Positions 1-8,454 are shown, counted from the stretch's first letter. The stretch is DNA of 64,000 nucleotides from Dehalococcoidia bacterium (GCA_009693045.1 SHXZ01000005.1:80766-144765), one strand, 5' to 3'. Notes: generated from the sequence alone by a model not told the origin. A program made the numbers and translations.

Positions 1-267
1 CCGGGGCAGTTCTACTACATGCAGCAGATCCGGGGGCTGGAGGTCTGCGCGATTGCCCAGCAGAGTCCTGAGGAGAAGGCGCAGCACGTGCCGACGCACT
101 GGCGGATCTTCTTTGCCGTCAACAGCGTCGACGAGACGGTCAAGAAGGTGGCACAGGCCGGCGGCAAGCTCAGGCTCCCTGCTATGGACGTACCGGGTGT
201 TGGCCGGATCGCGGGGTTGCTGGACCCGCAGGGCGGGGCGTTCGCGGTGTTTAAGCCGGCGCAGTAA
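1..267 (+). CDS. VOC-family (glyoxalase/bleomycin-resistance-like) protein, C-terminal part
   Basis: The reading frame is already open at base 1, so the start lies outside the window. About 88 residues remain. They match the second half of two-module VOC proteins: a Y-Y-M-x-x-x-R-G-L-E-V strand where these proteins close one beta-alpha-beta module, then HWRIFFAVNSVDETVKKVAQ, a GGK turn, a D-V-P-G-V-G-R-I-A strand and the family-typical ending L-L-D-P-Q-G-G-A-F-A-V-F-K-P. VOC enzymes are cytosolic metal-dependent lyases, dioxygenases or drug-binding proteins; the substrate cannot be read from this fragment. The gene ends 20 bp before a 44-bp perfect palindrome that faces a convergent gene. Confidence 0.8.
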   Translation, partial: PGQFYYMQQIRGLEVCAIAQQSPEEKAQHVPTHWRIFFAVNSVDETVKKVAQAGGKLRLPAMDVPGVGRIAGLLDPQGGAFAVFKPAQ

Positions 268-286
268 GCGGGTTCGCGGGCGTTAG

Positions 287-330
287 CAATGCGAGGAGGG
301 GCGACCGATCGGTCGCCCCTCCTCGCATTG
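287..330. terminator. 44-bp perfect loop-free palindrome between convergent genes
   Basis: Bases 287-308 are the exact reverse complement of 309-330, centred on CCGATCGG. It lies between the end of the VOC gene and the end of the minus-strand DUF2269-like gene, so it can fold in either transcript and may end both. There is no clear T-run on either side, so termination is inferred from position and stem strength. It belongs to the same loop-free, GGGGC-rich style as the palindrome at 35778-35813. Confidence 0.6.
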
Positions 331-400
331 CCCTGAAGCGTCTGTGGAGAAACGACGCCCTGCTTCTCCGATTCAATTTGCCACAAGCGCCAGTTTTCCT

Positions 401-895
401 CTACCAGATGCTGGGCCGCAGCACCATGAGCACGTAGGCGGTGAGGGGCAGGATGATGGCAATGCGTCCGAAGATGCCCCACCGTCTGAAAACACGCAGA
501 AAGTGCTGGTCCGGCCCGCGCGGCGCCTCCACGGAGGCGGCCAGGCGGATGAGCCGCTCCTGGTCCGGCACGGTGAGGGTGACATAGACCACTCCTGAGG
601 CGGAGAACAGTATGCCGCCAAGGACGATCCAGCTCTGTCCAAAGACGCCTCCCCAGCGGTCAACCATGGTGAGGCCGTTCCAGACGATGAGAATGATCCC
701 CGGGACGGTGAAGCCCACGTCCATCCAGACTCCGGTGACGATGATGTTGCCGAGGAGCATGATGGCCCCAAAAATGTGGAGGAGCAGGTGTCAGCGGTAA
801 GGCATGAGGAGCGGATAGCCAAGGGCGCCAAGGACACCCATCGCCAGGCCCATGACGGCAAGCTCGCCCAGAAGCCACTTGGTGCTCGTGTGCAC
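401..895 (-). pseudogene. DUF2269-like integral membrane protein with one in-frame TGA
   Basis: Reading from GTG at 895 (AGGAGG lies 4 nt upstream) gives 34 codons ending G-Y-P-L-L-M-P-Y-R, then TGA at 793-791, then an unbroken continuation H-L-L-L-H-I-F-G-A-I-M-L-L-G-N to a TAG at 401. Ignoring the TGA, the product is about 164 residues with four hydrophobic segments and the H-x-x-G-A-x-x-x-x-G-N pattern of DUF2269 membrane proteins, whose function is unknown. The stop lies where an aromatic residue before HLLLHIFGA would be natural, and TGG to TGA is one transition. Initiation at the TTG/ATG cluster near 760 could give a 119-residue remnant. Either the gene is freshly inactivated, the stop is read through, or the base is a consensus error. 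It lies 33 bp downstream of a GrpB-like gene with the same kind of lesion. Confidence 0.65.
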
Positions 896-928
896 AGGTC
901 CTCCTATGCTGACGCTCAGCGTGTTGCT

Positions 929-1486
929 CTATGAGTATCGGCGCTCCGCCCGCGCCTTCGCCTCCACCTGCCGGATGAAAGGCCCCTTGGCGTCGGTGTA
1001 GGTGTCGCGTTGGTCTCGGAACTTGTTCGCCAGTTCGCGCTTGAGCTGCGCGTATTCCTGGGCCACGTCCCGGTGAGCGCGAAGAAAGTCGCTGAAGAGC
1101 AGGTGGCGTTCCCAGAACTCGCTGGCCGTCTCCACCATGTGCAGGTGCTCGGCGCGCACGCCTGCCAGGTCTCTGTCAAAGTAGCGGCGCTCCGGGAAGG
1201 ACGCCTCGTTCTCGGGAGCGTAGCGCCAGCTCAGGGGCTGCAGCGCTGCGATGTACTGCGGAGCGTCTTCCAAGCGGCGCAGGCCGGCTATGATGTTCAC
1301 GATGGGCTTGACGGCGAGGCCCGGCACGGCGGTGCTGCCGATGTGCTCCACGGCAACGATCCATGGTCCGATGGCGTGCAGGATTTCTCTTCGGGCCTGT
1401 TCAAAGAGCAAGGGCTAGCGCGGGTCGTAGTCCACGATGATGACGGGGGTTTTGCCGGACGGGGTGGGGGGGGGCTGGGAGGTCAT
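929..1486 (-). pseudogene. GrpB/UPF0157 family protein with one in-frame TAG
   Basis: From ATG at 1486 the frame reads a short proline-rich leader, then V-I-I-V-D-Y-D-P-R, then TAG at 1417-1415, then P-L-L-F-E-Q-A-R-R-E-I without interruption to the stop at 929. GrpB proteins open with the signature V-x-Y-D-P-x-W-P-x-x-F, so the TAG replaces the family's conserved Trp. The rest is intact: VEHIGSTAVPGLAVKP, the nucleotidyltransferase-like core, and HLHMVE later on. The role of GrpB proteins is poorly known; the fold resembles nucleotidyltransferases. A weak TTG at 1411 could start a 160-residue product lacking the first strand. The proline leader is encoded by a run of nine C's, which might slip. 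The call of family is firm; whether the gene is expressed is not. Confidence 0.75.
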
Positions 1487-1510
1487 GGGCTATGCTTCCA
1501 GCTTGGTGGT

Positions 1511-1560
1511 CCTTCGACAAGCTCAGGACGAACGGGAGGGCACTCAGGACGAACGGGGGC
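1511..1560. repeat. Intergenic repeat, CTTCGACAAGCTCAGGACG family
   Basis: The segment holds CCTTCGACAAGCTCAGGACG followed by AACGGG, then a second partial copy CTCAGGACGAACGGG. Related sequence recurs at 2721-2775. It is non-coding and lies upstream of the GrpB-like gene. Confidence 0.6.
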
Positions 1561-1639
1561 AAAGGACCGGGCGGTGGTGGGAGTAATCACTGTGTCATCC
1601 TAGAAGCTCCGCGCTGTGCGTGAGCGACCTCACCCCCGA

Positions 1640-1665
1640 CCCCTCTCCAATGATTTGGAGAGGGG
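1640..1665. terminator. Hairpin of the CTCTCC/GGAGAG repeat family downstream of PIG-L
   Basis: An 11-bp perfect stem (1640-1650 CCCCTCTCCAA with 1655-1665 TTGGAGAGGGG) closes a 4-nt loop. It lies past the 3' end of the minus-strand PIG-L gene and is preceded by CCTCACCCCCGA, the common lead-in of this repeat family. It may double as a terminator. Confidence 0.5.
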
Positions 1666-1726
1666 AGACGTTGGGCTCAGAGCAAGGTGATGATCGGTTG
1701 CGATGGCGGTATCAGTGTGGTCGTCT

Positions 1727-2599
1727 CTACGGCGCAGCCACGAGGTCTTGGATGCCGGCGAACAGGTCGGTCTCGCGCTCGCCGGGCTTGGGGTATGGGA
1801 AGACGCGCTGGAAGTGCTCAATGCCCTGGTACTGGGTGCGCAGGTTGCGCGGCAGGTTGGTGAAGGGGTTGGTGGGCTGGATCTGGGTGGCGTGGGCCAG
1901 GACGGCGCGCTGCTTGGTGTCGACGAACGCGGTGACGTCCACGCGGGTGGTGACGTACTCGTCGGGCGTGCCGAGGAGGCCACGGCGGCGCATGAAGGGT
2001 GGCGGCTCAATGCCCGCGGCGACGGCGGCGTCGTAGAGGCCCTGCCAGAAGCTGCGCGGCGCGGCGGTGTAGTAAAGCTTCGGCGGCTGCCACGGCGCCA
2101 GACCCTGGGCGAAGTGCTCGGGGAAGCAGTCGCGGCGGCCCGCGGCCCAGTACGCTGCGGAGGTGTGGAAGTGGATGGCGATGTGGTCGGGGTGGCCGTA
2201 GCCACCGGTCTCGTCAAAGGTTACGACGACGCCGGGGCGGATTCGGCGAATGATGGCGACGAGCTGTTCGACGACCTTTGCCGAGGGCGCCAGGTGGAGC
2301 GAGCGTGGGTCGGCGTTCTCCGGCGTGCCGCGCATGCCGGAGTCGCGGTAGTCGAGGAAGAACGGCTCCTGAGCGCCCAGGATGCTCGCGGCGTTGCGCA
2401 GTTCCTGCTCCCGCACCTGGCCGAGCGTCTCCGGCGTGGCGAGTTTGGGGTCGCTGATCTCGCCCACCTCGCCGCGCGTGGCGCAGACGATGCGCACGGG
2501 CACGCCCTGTGCGGCGTACATGGCCATGCCTCCGCCGCAGGTGAACGCCTCGTCATCGGGGTGGCCGAAGATGACCATGAGGGGGAGCTTGTGGTGCAT
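1727..2599 (-). CDS. PIG-L/LmbE family deacetylase
   Basis: This 290-residue cytosolic protein is a zinc-dependent N-deacetylase of the PIG-L (LmbE) family, which removes acetyl groups from N-acetylglucosaminyl or thiol conjugates. The zinc site is visible: GHPDDE near residues 12-17 (His and Asp ligands plus the catalytic Asp) and GYGHPDHIAIH near 153-163 (third His). The intermediate segment C-A-T-R-G-E-V-G-E-I and the L-D-Y-R-D-S-G-M motif resemble mycothiol-conjugate amidase and MshB relatives. The exact substrate is unknown, and no thiol-biosynthesis neighbours are present. ATG at 2599 begins just before the zinc motif, as in relatives. Confidence 0.88.
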   Translation of the reverse strand: MHHKLPLMVIFGHPDDEAFTCGGGMAMYAAQGVPVRIVCATRGEVGEISDPKLATPETLGQVREQELRNAASILGAQEPFFLDYRDSGMRGTPENADPRSLHLAPSAKVVEQLVAIIRRIRPGVVVTFDETGGYGHPDHIAIHFHTSAAYWAAGRRDCFPEHFAQGLAPWQPPKLYYTAAPRSFWQGLYDAAVAAGIEPPPFMRRRGLLGTPDEYVTTRVDVTAFVDTKQRAVLAHATQIQPTNPFTNLPRNLRTQYQGIEHFQRVFPYPKPGERETDLFAGIQDLVAAP

Positions 2600-2604
2600 G
2601 GGTC

Positions 2605-2775
2605 GTTTACCCCTATCCCAACCTTCCCCCTACCAGGGGGAAGGAGTTCCTACAGCCTTCCAAAGCGGGACGTGCCGCCTCCCTAGCCCCCTTCCCGCGT
2701 CGGGAAGGAGGCTAGGGAGGTCCCTTCGACAAGCTCATTCGCGACGCTCAGGGCGCTTCGCGGCTAAGGACGAGC
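2605..2775. repeat. Cluster of three intergenic repeats between PIG-L and the PPOX gene
   Basis: The gap holds a 9-bp stem CCTTCCCCC/GGGGGAAGG (2622-2630 with 2636-2644), then a 20-bp stem with one mismatch around loop CGT (2678-2697 with 2701-2720), then a CTTCGACAAGCTCA-type unit. All three belong to families seen elsewhere in the window. No gene is visible here. Confidence 0.6.
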
Positions 2776-2786
2776 GGCGTGGTTAG

Positions 2787-3197
2787 TTACAGGCCCGTGA
2801 GGCGGACGCGCTTGGGGTCCATGCGGATGACGATGCGGTTCTCTTTGAGCGCACGCTCGCGGGTGCGGCTGGCGGCTTCGGGGCCTGAATAGCGCTCGGC
2901 GAGGCGGACGACGAGGTCAACGGCGCCTTCTTCGGTGATGGTGGCGGTGCCTCGGGCGATGACGCCGCGCTGGAGGTTCTGCGGGTCGTCAATGGCCACG
3001 GCGATGCGCGGGTCGCGTGACAGGTTCTTGAACTTTAGCCGCTCCTTGGTGGTTGAGAACAAGAAGCAGCCGTCCCGCAGCTCGTGCCACATGAAGGTGA
3101 TCTGCGGGCTGCCGTCACGGTTGAGCGTGACGAGTTTCGCGAGCAGCGGGCGCGCCAGGAAGGACCGGACGTTTTCTTTTTCAAGCTCCGCGATCAT
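2787..3197 (-). CDS. PPOX-class flavin/F420-binding oxidoreductase-like protein
   Basis: This 136-residue protein has the split beta-barrel of pyridoxamine-5'-phosphate-oxidase-like proteins: F-L-A-R-P-L-L-A-K-L-V-T-L-N-R-D-G-S-P-Q-I-T, then F-S-T-T-K-E-R-L-K-F-K-N-L, then D-P-R-I-A-V-A-I-D-D-P. These segments build the FMN or F420 site in small PPOX proteins, often assigned to F420-dependent reductases. A TTG two codons upstream is possible, but ATG at 3197 has GGAG spaced 6 nt away and was chosen. Substrate and cofactor (FMN, F420 or heme) cannot be told from sequence. Confidence 0.85.
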   Translation of the reverse strand: MIAELEKENVRSFLARPLLAKLVTLNRDGSPQITFMWHELRDGCFLFSTTKERLKFKNLSRDPRIAVAIDDPQNLQRGVIARGTATITEEGAVDLVVRLAERYSGPEAASRTRERALKENRIVIRMDPKRVRLTGL

Positions 3198-3304
3198 TGT
3201 CAACTCCGTCTCTCAGGTGCGTTGATGCTGCGGTCTCGGCCTGGGAGGAATGTGCGTTGCAGGCCACCCGTAAGAGGTTAGCGTAGGAAGGCATGATACC
3301 ATAA

Positions 3305-3345
3305 GGGGTGCGCCTGAGGGCTGTGCGACGCCTCGGGCGCACCCC
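3305..3345 (+). promoter_or_regulatory. Leader hairpin upstream of the thioredoxin-like lipoprotein gene
   Basis: A 15-bp stem with one G-T mismatch pairs 3305-3319 (GGGGTGCGCCTGAGG) with 3331-3345. It lies 24 bp before the start codon, between two divergent genes, so it would be in the 5' leader of the rightward transcript. It may be an attenuator or simply a repeat; nothing more can be said. Confidence 0.4.
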
Positions 3346-3369
3346 GTTGTCGTCGTTGGAAGGTGCTTG

Positions 3370-4287
3370 GTGCGAATCAGGACGTTGACGTTCCTCATAG
3401 CCGCCATTGTGGCGCTCGCGGCGTGTTCGTCAGACAGTCAGGGCGGAAGCAGCGCGCCACCCGCTTCCGGGGACGAGACCGTCGTCATCCCCGCGATGAG
3501 CGAGGTGACCGTCGGGACGCAGCGGTTCACGTTCGCGGCATTCACCAAGGATGGGGACCTCTTTGAAACGCCACAGGCGGCGGTGCAGTTCTATCTGCTC
3601 AAAGGCCAAGAGGACGTACGGAAGCGAAGCTATCAGGCGACGTTCTACCGGTTGGAGATTGAGGTGCCGCACCTCCACGAGGGGGGTGAGGTACACGGGC
3701 ACCAGGACGTGAAGGGCTTTTATCTGGTGCCGCAAGCGGAGTTTGATTCGACGGGGGTCTGGAGGGCTGACGTTACGCTGGGTACGGGAGAGCGGAAGGG
3801 CAGCCTTGCGTTCCAGGTGGAGGCAGGGACCGAGACGCCGGCCGTCGGCGCGCCCGCGCCTGCATCCAAGAACCTGGCGGCGAAGGACGTTCCAGACCTC
3901 ACGCAGCTCACCACGCGGACGCCGCCGTATCCGCGTTTCCACCAGGTGTCCATCGCTGAGGCGATCCAGGAGCACAGGCCACTGGTCGTGGCGTTTTCCA
4001 CCCCTGCTTTTTGTGTGAGCCGGATCTGCGGGCCAGTGCTGGAGATCGTGCGGTCTGTGGCCGACGGCGTCGGCGACGAGACGGCGTTCGTCCAGATTGA
4101 GCCGTACGACATCACGGAGGCGAGGACTCAGGGGAAACTGGAGCTGACGCCGGTGTCCAGGCAGTGGGCCTTGCAGAGCGAGCCGTGGGTGTTCGTGGTG
4201 GATAAACAGGGCAAGATTGCCGCGAAGTTTGAGGGGCTGCTGACGCGGCAGGAGCTGCTTGAAGCCATACGAAAGGTTGGAGGGTAG
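3370..4287 (+). CDS. Lipoprotein with C-terminal thioredoxin-like domain
   Basis: The 305-residue product starts with a lipoprotein signal (hydrophobic stretch then A-L-A-A-C-S, Cys near residue 19), so it should sit on the outer face of the membrane. The middle has an immunoglobulin-like beta segment. The C-terminal ~110 residues look like a thioredoxin fold: V-V-A-F-S-T-P-A-F-C-V-S-R-I-C-G-P-V, with Cys spaced as C-x4-C rather than the C-x2-C of classical thioredoxins, then W-V-F-V-V-D-K-Q-G-K-I-A. Redox activity is therefore uncertain. GTG at 3370 is preferred over TTG at 3367 because GGAAGG lies 6 nt upstream of it. The gene is 5 bp from the next and probably co-transcribed with it. Confidence 0.75.
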   Translation: MRIRTLTFLIAAIVALAACSSDSQGGSSAPPASGDETVVIPAMSEVTVGTQRFTFAAFTKDGDLFETPQAAVQFYLLKGQEDVRKRSYQATFYRLEIEVPHLHEGGEVHGHQDVKGFYLVPQAEFDSTGVWRADVTLGTGERKGSLAFQVEAGTETPAVGAPAPASKNLAAKDVPDLTQLTTRTPPYPRFHQVSIAEAIQEHRPLVVAFSTPAFCVSRICGPVLEIVRSVADGVGDETAFVQIEPYDITEARTQGKLELTPVSRQWALQSEPWVFVVDKQGKIAAKFEGLLTRQELLEAIRKVGG

Positions 4288-4292
4288 CAGGT

Positions 4293-5012
4293 ATGGGAGC
4301 TGTTGCGCCCATTGCCATCGCCGTTGGCGTCGTCATAGCGCTGGTGGTTGGCATCAGCTACGTGGTCATGCGGTCGCGCAGCGGCGAGTCCCTCCAGGTT
4401 TCGCTCCGATTGCCGTTGCGCCTCTATCTTTTGGCTGGGGTCATTGCGGGCCTGGTGTTGCTGACTATAGGCGCGGCGGGGCTTGTCCGGGCGGGGCTAG
4501 GGTATGGCCTGGACAAGGAGTTCAGCTACTACCCGGTGTACTTTCCCTCAGCGCCTCTCCGCGTTCCGGAGCCTGTTGCGCCACCTCCGCAGAAGGAGAT
4601 GCCCCTCGCCTCCCCTACGCTGGAGGAGGAGCGAGAGACGCGAGCCAAGGGCTTGGACCGCGCCGCCCAGGAGGGGCTGCTCAAGGGCATCAGCTACACC
4701 CTCGTGGGGGCGGTGATCTTGGGCGTCCACGTGCTGGCGCGTCGTCGCCTTGAGACGGCGGAAGAGCGGGAAGGCTCGCTAAGCCGGGGATACCTGGTGC
4801 TTGTGGCCGCCATCTTCTTCATCATCGTCCTGGTCAACCTGCCCCAGGCGATCTTCGGGCTGGTCAGGTTCTATGTGCTGGAGCCGCTCAGTGAGTTTGA
4901 CGGCCGGCGGCCGCCGGGAGAGAACCTGGCGTTCGCCGTTGCGGCACTTCCGGCGTGGGTGACCTACTTGCTGGGCGCCGTTCGTGCAGTGAGGAAAGGT
5001 GGGGCTGGGTAG
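4293..5012 (+). CDS. Multi-pass membrane protein of unknown function
   Basis: The 239-residue product has four clear membrane segments (about residues 5-26, 41-66, 128-150 and 168-195), with a proline- and glutamate-rich soluble loop of roughly 60 residues between the second and third, and a possible fifth segment near the C-terminus. Similarity to DUF5671-type membrane proteins is possible but not secure. It follows the thioredoxin-like lipoprotein gene by 5 bp with GGAGGG upstream, so the pair may act together at the membrane. Confidence 0.6.
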   Translation: MGAVAPIAIAVGVVIALVVGISYVVMRSRSGESLQVSLRLPLRLYLLAGVIAGLVLLTIGAAGLVRAGLGYGLDKEFSYYPVYFPSAPLRVPEPVAPPPQKEMPLASPTLEEERETRAKGLDRAAQEGLLKGISYTLVGAVILGVHVLARRRLETAEEREGSLSRGYLVLVAAIFFIIVLVNLPQAIFGLVRFYVLEPLSEFDGRRPPGENLAFAVAALPAWVTYLLGAVRAVRKGGAG

Positions 5013-5109
5013 GCGCGCTGGAGCGGCGCATCGTTCAGGTGGGGCCGTTACGAGTTGGGGGCTTGAGAGCGCCTAACAAGACTGAAATGTGGTTGCGGAA
5101 GACGCGTTT

Positions 5110-5148
5110 CATCCCCATCTTAACCTTCCCCTTTCAAGGGGGAAGGGA
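5110..5148. repeat. CCTTCCCC/GGGGAAGG intergenic repeat
   Basis: ATCCCCATCTTAACCTTCCC leads into CCTTTCAAGGGGGAAGG, an imperfect hairpin of the family also found at 2622, 22602, 40030, 54380, 57140 and 59050. It lies between the convergent membrane-protein and RND genes and could end either transcript. Confidence 0.55.
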
Positions 5149-5215
5149 CTTGTTTGCACGCTGATGAAAGTGCAGGTCAATGAACCGTGTAGTGTATCAA
5201 ACACTTTGCGTTTTG

Positions 5216-8200
5216 TTACAGGTTCTTAGGGGGAGGCGCTGACGGGGCTTGCGGTGGGGCCGTTGGCGCTGCAGGAACGGGTCGCGATCTTGCTTGCGTG
5301 ACGCCGTTGGCGATGGCATATGCCGCCGGCACGCAGGCCGCGCCGAGGAGCGATGCGCTGACGAGGCCACCGGCCAGAACTCCCGCAGTCTCGCTTCCTA
5401 TGTACCCTGTGGCCAAGAAACCGACGGCCATAGGCAGGAGCGCGAAGACGGCGGGCCAGGTGGCGATGATGAGGGCGCCGGAAGCGTGGCGCGCGGCGTC
5501 CTGTAATGCCTGGTGCGCAGGAAGCCCACGGGAACGCAGCCGTTTGACGGCGCCGGAGAGGACGATTGCCCTTCCTGCGGCGAGGCCAGGCAGGAGGACC
5601 AGCCCCGCGAAGGCGGGGAGGTCAAGCGGCCTGCCGAACGCCACGAGGGCGGCCAGCGCGCCGAGGGATGCAAGCAGCGCTCCGACGACTGCGGGCAGCG
5701 CGGCGCGGAGCGAGCCGAGGAAAACCGCGGCCCCCGCGAGGACGAGCACCGCGGCGATGGCGGGGCCGGGATAGAGCCAGCGGAACGCATCGCGCTGGGC
5801 CTGCGGCAGCCCGGTCAGGCGCACCTGAGTGCTGGACGTTGCCTGGAAGTCGCTGACGACTTGGACCACGGATTCCGTGAGCCTCGCCTGAGGCCTGGCG
5901 AGGAGGGGCCCGGTGACGACGGCGGCGTACCGTCCGTCCTCACGGAGCGTCTCGGCGGGCGCGTTGGTCCGCTCCACGGCGGCGACGCCCGTCAACGGTA
6001 TGGGCTGGGTGACTCCCACCGGCAGGCCGCGCAGCTTTTCCAGGTTGTCCACAAACGCGGGATCCATCTTGAGCAGGACGTCCGCAGGCTCCCCGCCGTT
6101 GAGGCGCACCTGGGTGATCCGCTGGCCGCCCAGCATTTGGGTCACCTGCTGGGAGACCTGGAGGGCGCCCATTCTGGCCTCCATGGCGAGCGCCGGGTCA
6201 ACTTCAACGGTGATCATGGTCTGCTCCGCGCCGGGGGAGACGACGAGGTCTTCCACGCCCGCGGTCTCGGCGAGCTCCTTGGAGAGCGCGAGCGCAGCCT
6301 CCCGCGCGGCGCGTGGCGAGTCGGCCAAGACGGTCGCTTGAAAACTGGTGGCGTCCGGCGCAATGCCTATCGGCGCGATGGCGTAGGAGATGCCGGCAAT
6401 CGCGGCCAGGGGTTCGCCAAGTTCGTTGGCCAGCGCGCGCGGCGACGAATGGCCTGCGAAGGTCACGACGAGGGTTGCTTCGGGCGTTTGGCGCAGCGGG
6501 TCGCGGTTGAACGAAGCGCCGAGGCTGCGTTGCGCGTGCCCGGTGATGGTGGCGACGGAGGCAACGCTGTCTACGCCGTAGACGGCGCGCTCCGCGGCCT
6601 GGACCGCTCTCGACTTTTGCGGTTGGGTGGCGCCAGGACTGGCGAATAGCTCAACGGCGGCCTGGTCCTGTGTTCCCTGCGGCAACCAGGCTCGAGCGAG
6701 GGGCGGCAGGAGGGCGAAGCTCGCCCCGAAGGCCGCGACGCCGACGATGAGCGCGGCGACGGGGTGCGCGGTCCCCAGCCGGAAGAGACCGACGCTTACG
6801 CTCGCGAGCCAAAGCCCAGGGCCGTGGGGCTTTCCCGGGCGCGCCCAGGAGAGCATCAGCTGCGCTAAGGCGGGGGCCAGGAATAGCGCGACGAGGATGG
6901 CCGCGAGGGCCGTGGCGGCTATCGGGAGCAGCAACGGCCTGACGATGGGGCCGCTGCCGCCGCTCAGGAACGCGAGGGGGAGCAGGCCGAGGAGCGCAAG
7001 GATGCCGACGGCTGGGATGACCAGCGCCATGTCGCGCGCGGCAGTCCACGGGGCGCCGTGGGGCGGTTCGCCATCGCGGGCGTGGCGCCAGGCGGCTTCC
7101 ACGCTGAGCGCGATGGGGGGCAGTGCGAAGACGATAGCGAGGGCGAAGCCGGCGCCGGAAAGCGGGGTGAGCGGCAGCCGGGCCAGATACGCGAGCACGA
7201 TGCCGATGGACACGGCGGCGGCGAGCGAAATAGCGGCCACCAGCGTGGCCCGGAGGCTGAAGAGCAGCAGGCCCACGAGCCCCAGCGCGGCCAGCGATCC
7301 GATGAGCATGAGCCATTCCAGCCCGGCGATGGCCCGTGAGGTGGCCTGTGCGCCGTCGTGAATGGTCACGAGCGCGATCCCTGGGTCCAGCGCGGCGCTG
7401 ACCTCGTCGGCGAGACTGGAGACTGCTTTGGCCGCCTGAATGGGGTCTTTGCCGGCGTGGCCGAAGACCTGGACCGCGACGGCGGGATGCCCGTCAACGC
7501 GGAAGAGGCCTGCCGCGTCGTTCGAGGAGACGCTGACCTTAGCCACATCTTTCAGGCGGACCGGCACGGGTTGTGCGAACGGGTTCGGCTGGGCGAGGCC
7601 GACGACGAGGTTTTCAAGCGCCTGAACGGTTGCCGGCTCGTTGAAGGTGACCACGGGGAGGTCCTGGTCGTGCGCGCGAAGCCGGCCCGTGGCGACGGCG
7701 ACGTTGTTGAAGCGGATGAGCGCCGAAACCTGGTCGTAGCTGATGTTGGCGGCTCGCAGTTGTTCAGGGTTCAGCTCCACGATCACCTGGGGGTGGTCTT
7801 CGCCGAGGATGCGGACCAGGCGCACGTCCGCGCTGGACTGGAGGGTGGGCAGCAGGGCTTTGCGCGCGGCGCCGGCGAGGTCTTCCAGGTCCTTTCCGCC
7901 GTCGGGGCTGGTGAGGGCCAGAAGGACGAGGGGCTGTTGCGAGAGGGAGCTCGGTTCGGCGGAAACCTCAAGTGAGGCGGCGTCGGCGGGAAGGGGAACG
8001 CGCGAGACGCGGGCGCTGACTTCGATGCGGAGGCGCTCAAGATCGGCGCCGGTGGCGAACTCGGCGACCAGGATGCTCTCTCCTGTGCGGGTGGCGGAGC
8101 GCAGGCGGGCCAGGCCGTTCAGGTCGGCCAGCGTCCGTTCCTGGGGGAGTGTGACGTGGTCGCGCATGTCCTCCAGGGTGGTCTGCGGCGAGAGGGTGGT

Positions 8201-8341
8201 GATGACGACGCGTGGCGCGGCGACGCTCGGCGCGTCGTGGCGGGGGATGCGGAAGGCGAGGTAGGCCCCGAGGGCGATGAGGAGCGCAGCGACAAGGAGG
8301 ATTGCGGTCGGGCGGCGGGAGGCCCATGCGAACGGGTTCAC
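5216..8341 (-). CDS. RND-superfamily permease lacking the proton-relay residues
   Basis: The 1041-residue protein has AcrB/MMPL-like architecture: TM1 (12-32), a first large extracytoplasmic domain, a five-helix block from about 343, a second large domain, a second helix block near 880-1020, and a proline-rich tail. RND pumps move lipids, drugs or metals using an ion gradient carried by two Asp in TM4 and a Lys in TM10. Here the TM4 segment L-A-I-V-F-A-L-P-P-I-A-L-S-V-E has Pro408-Pro409 where Asp-Asp is expected, and the TM10 segment G-L-V-L-L-P-G-L-A-A-G-R has Gly where Lys is expected. The fold is otherwise complete, with no frame break. No membrane-fusion or outer-membrane partner is adjacent. 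It may use another energy coupling or be a scaffold. Confidence 0.85.
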   Translation of the reverse strand: MNPFAWASRRPTAILLVAALLIALGAYLAFRIPRHDAPSVAAPRVVITTLSPQTTLEDMRDHVTLPQERTLADLNGLARLRSATRTGESILVAEFATGADLERLRIEVSARVSRVPLPADAASLEVSAEPSSLSQQPLVLLALTSPDGGKDLEDLAGAARKALLPTLQSSADVRLVRILGEDHPQVIVELNPEQLRAANISYDQVSALIRFNNVAVATGRLRAHDQDLPVVTFNEPATVQALENLVVGLAQPNPFAQPVPVRLKDVAKVSVSSNDAAGLFRVDGHPAVAVQVFGHAGKDPIQAAKAVSSLADEVSAALDPGIALVTIHDGAQATSRAIAGLEWLMLIGSLAALGLVGLLLFSLRATLVAAISLAAAVSIGIVLAYLARLPLTPLSGAGFALAIVFALPPIALSVEAAWRHARDGEPPHGAPWTAARDMALVIPAVGILALLGLLPLAFLSGGSGPIVRPLLLPIAATALAAILVALFLAPALAQLMLSWARPGKPHGPGLWLASVSVGLFRLGTAHPVAALIVGVAAFGASFALLPPLARAWLPQGTQDQAAVELFASPGATQPQKSRAVQAAERAVYGVDSVASVATITGHAQRSLGASFNRDPLRQTPEATLVVTFAGHSSPRALANELGEPLAAIAGISYAIAPIGIAPDATSFQATVLADSPRAAREAALALSKELAETAGVEDLVVSPGAEQTMITVEVDPALAMEARMGALQVSQQVTQMLGGQRITQVRLNGGEPADVLLKMDPAFVDNLEKLRGLPVGVTQPIPLTGVAAVERTNAPAETLREDGRYAAVVTGPLLARPQARLTESVVQVVSDFQATSSTQVRLTGLPQAQRDAFRWLYPGPAIAAVLVLAGAAVFLGSLRAALPAVVGALLASLGALAALVAFGRPLDLPAFAGLVLLPGLAAGRAIVLSGAVKRLRSRGLPAHQALQDAARHASGALIIATWPAVFALLPMAVGFLATGYIGSETAGVLAGGLVSASLLGAACVPAAYAIANGVTQARSRPVPAAPTAPPQAPSAPPPKNL

Positions 8342-8454
8342 GTCATTGCGCTCCGCTGCGCCTGGTCAGAGACTCAGGCCGAGCTGTGGTAGCTGTCGTA
8401 CCGCGCCTCCGAACGCCGGAGCGAGGTCGTCGTTCGCTGCGGACGTTGTCGGGT

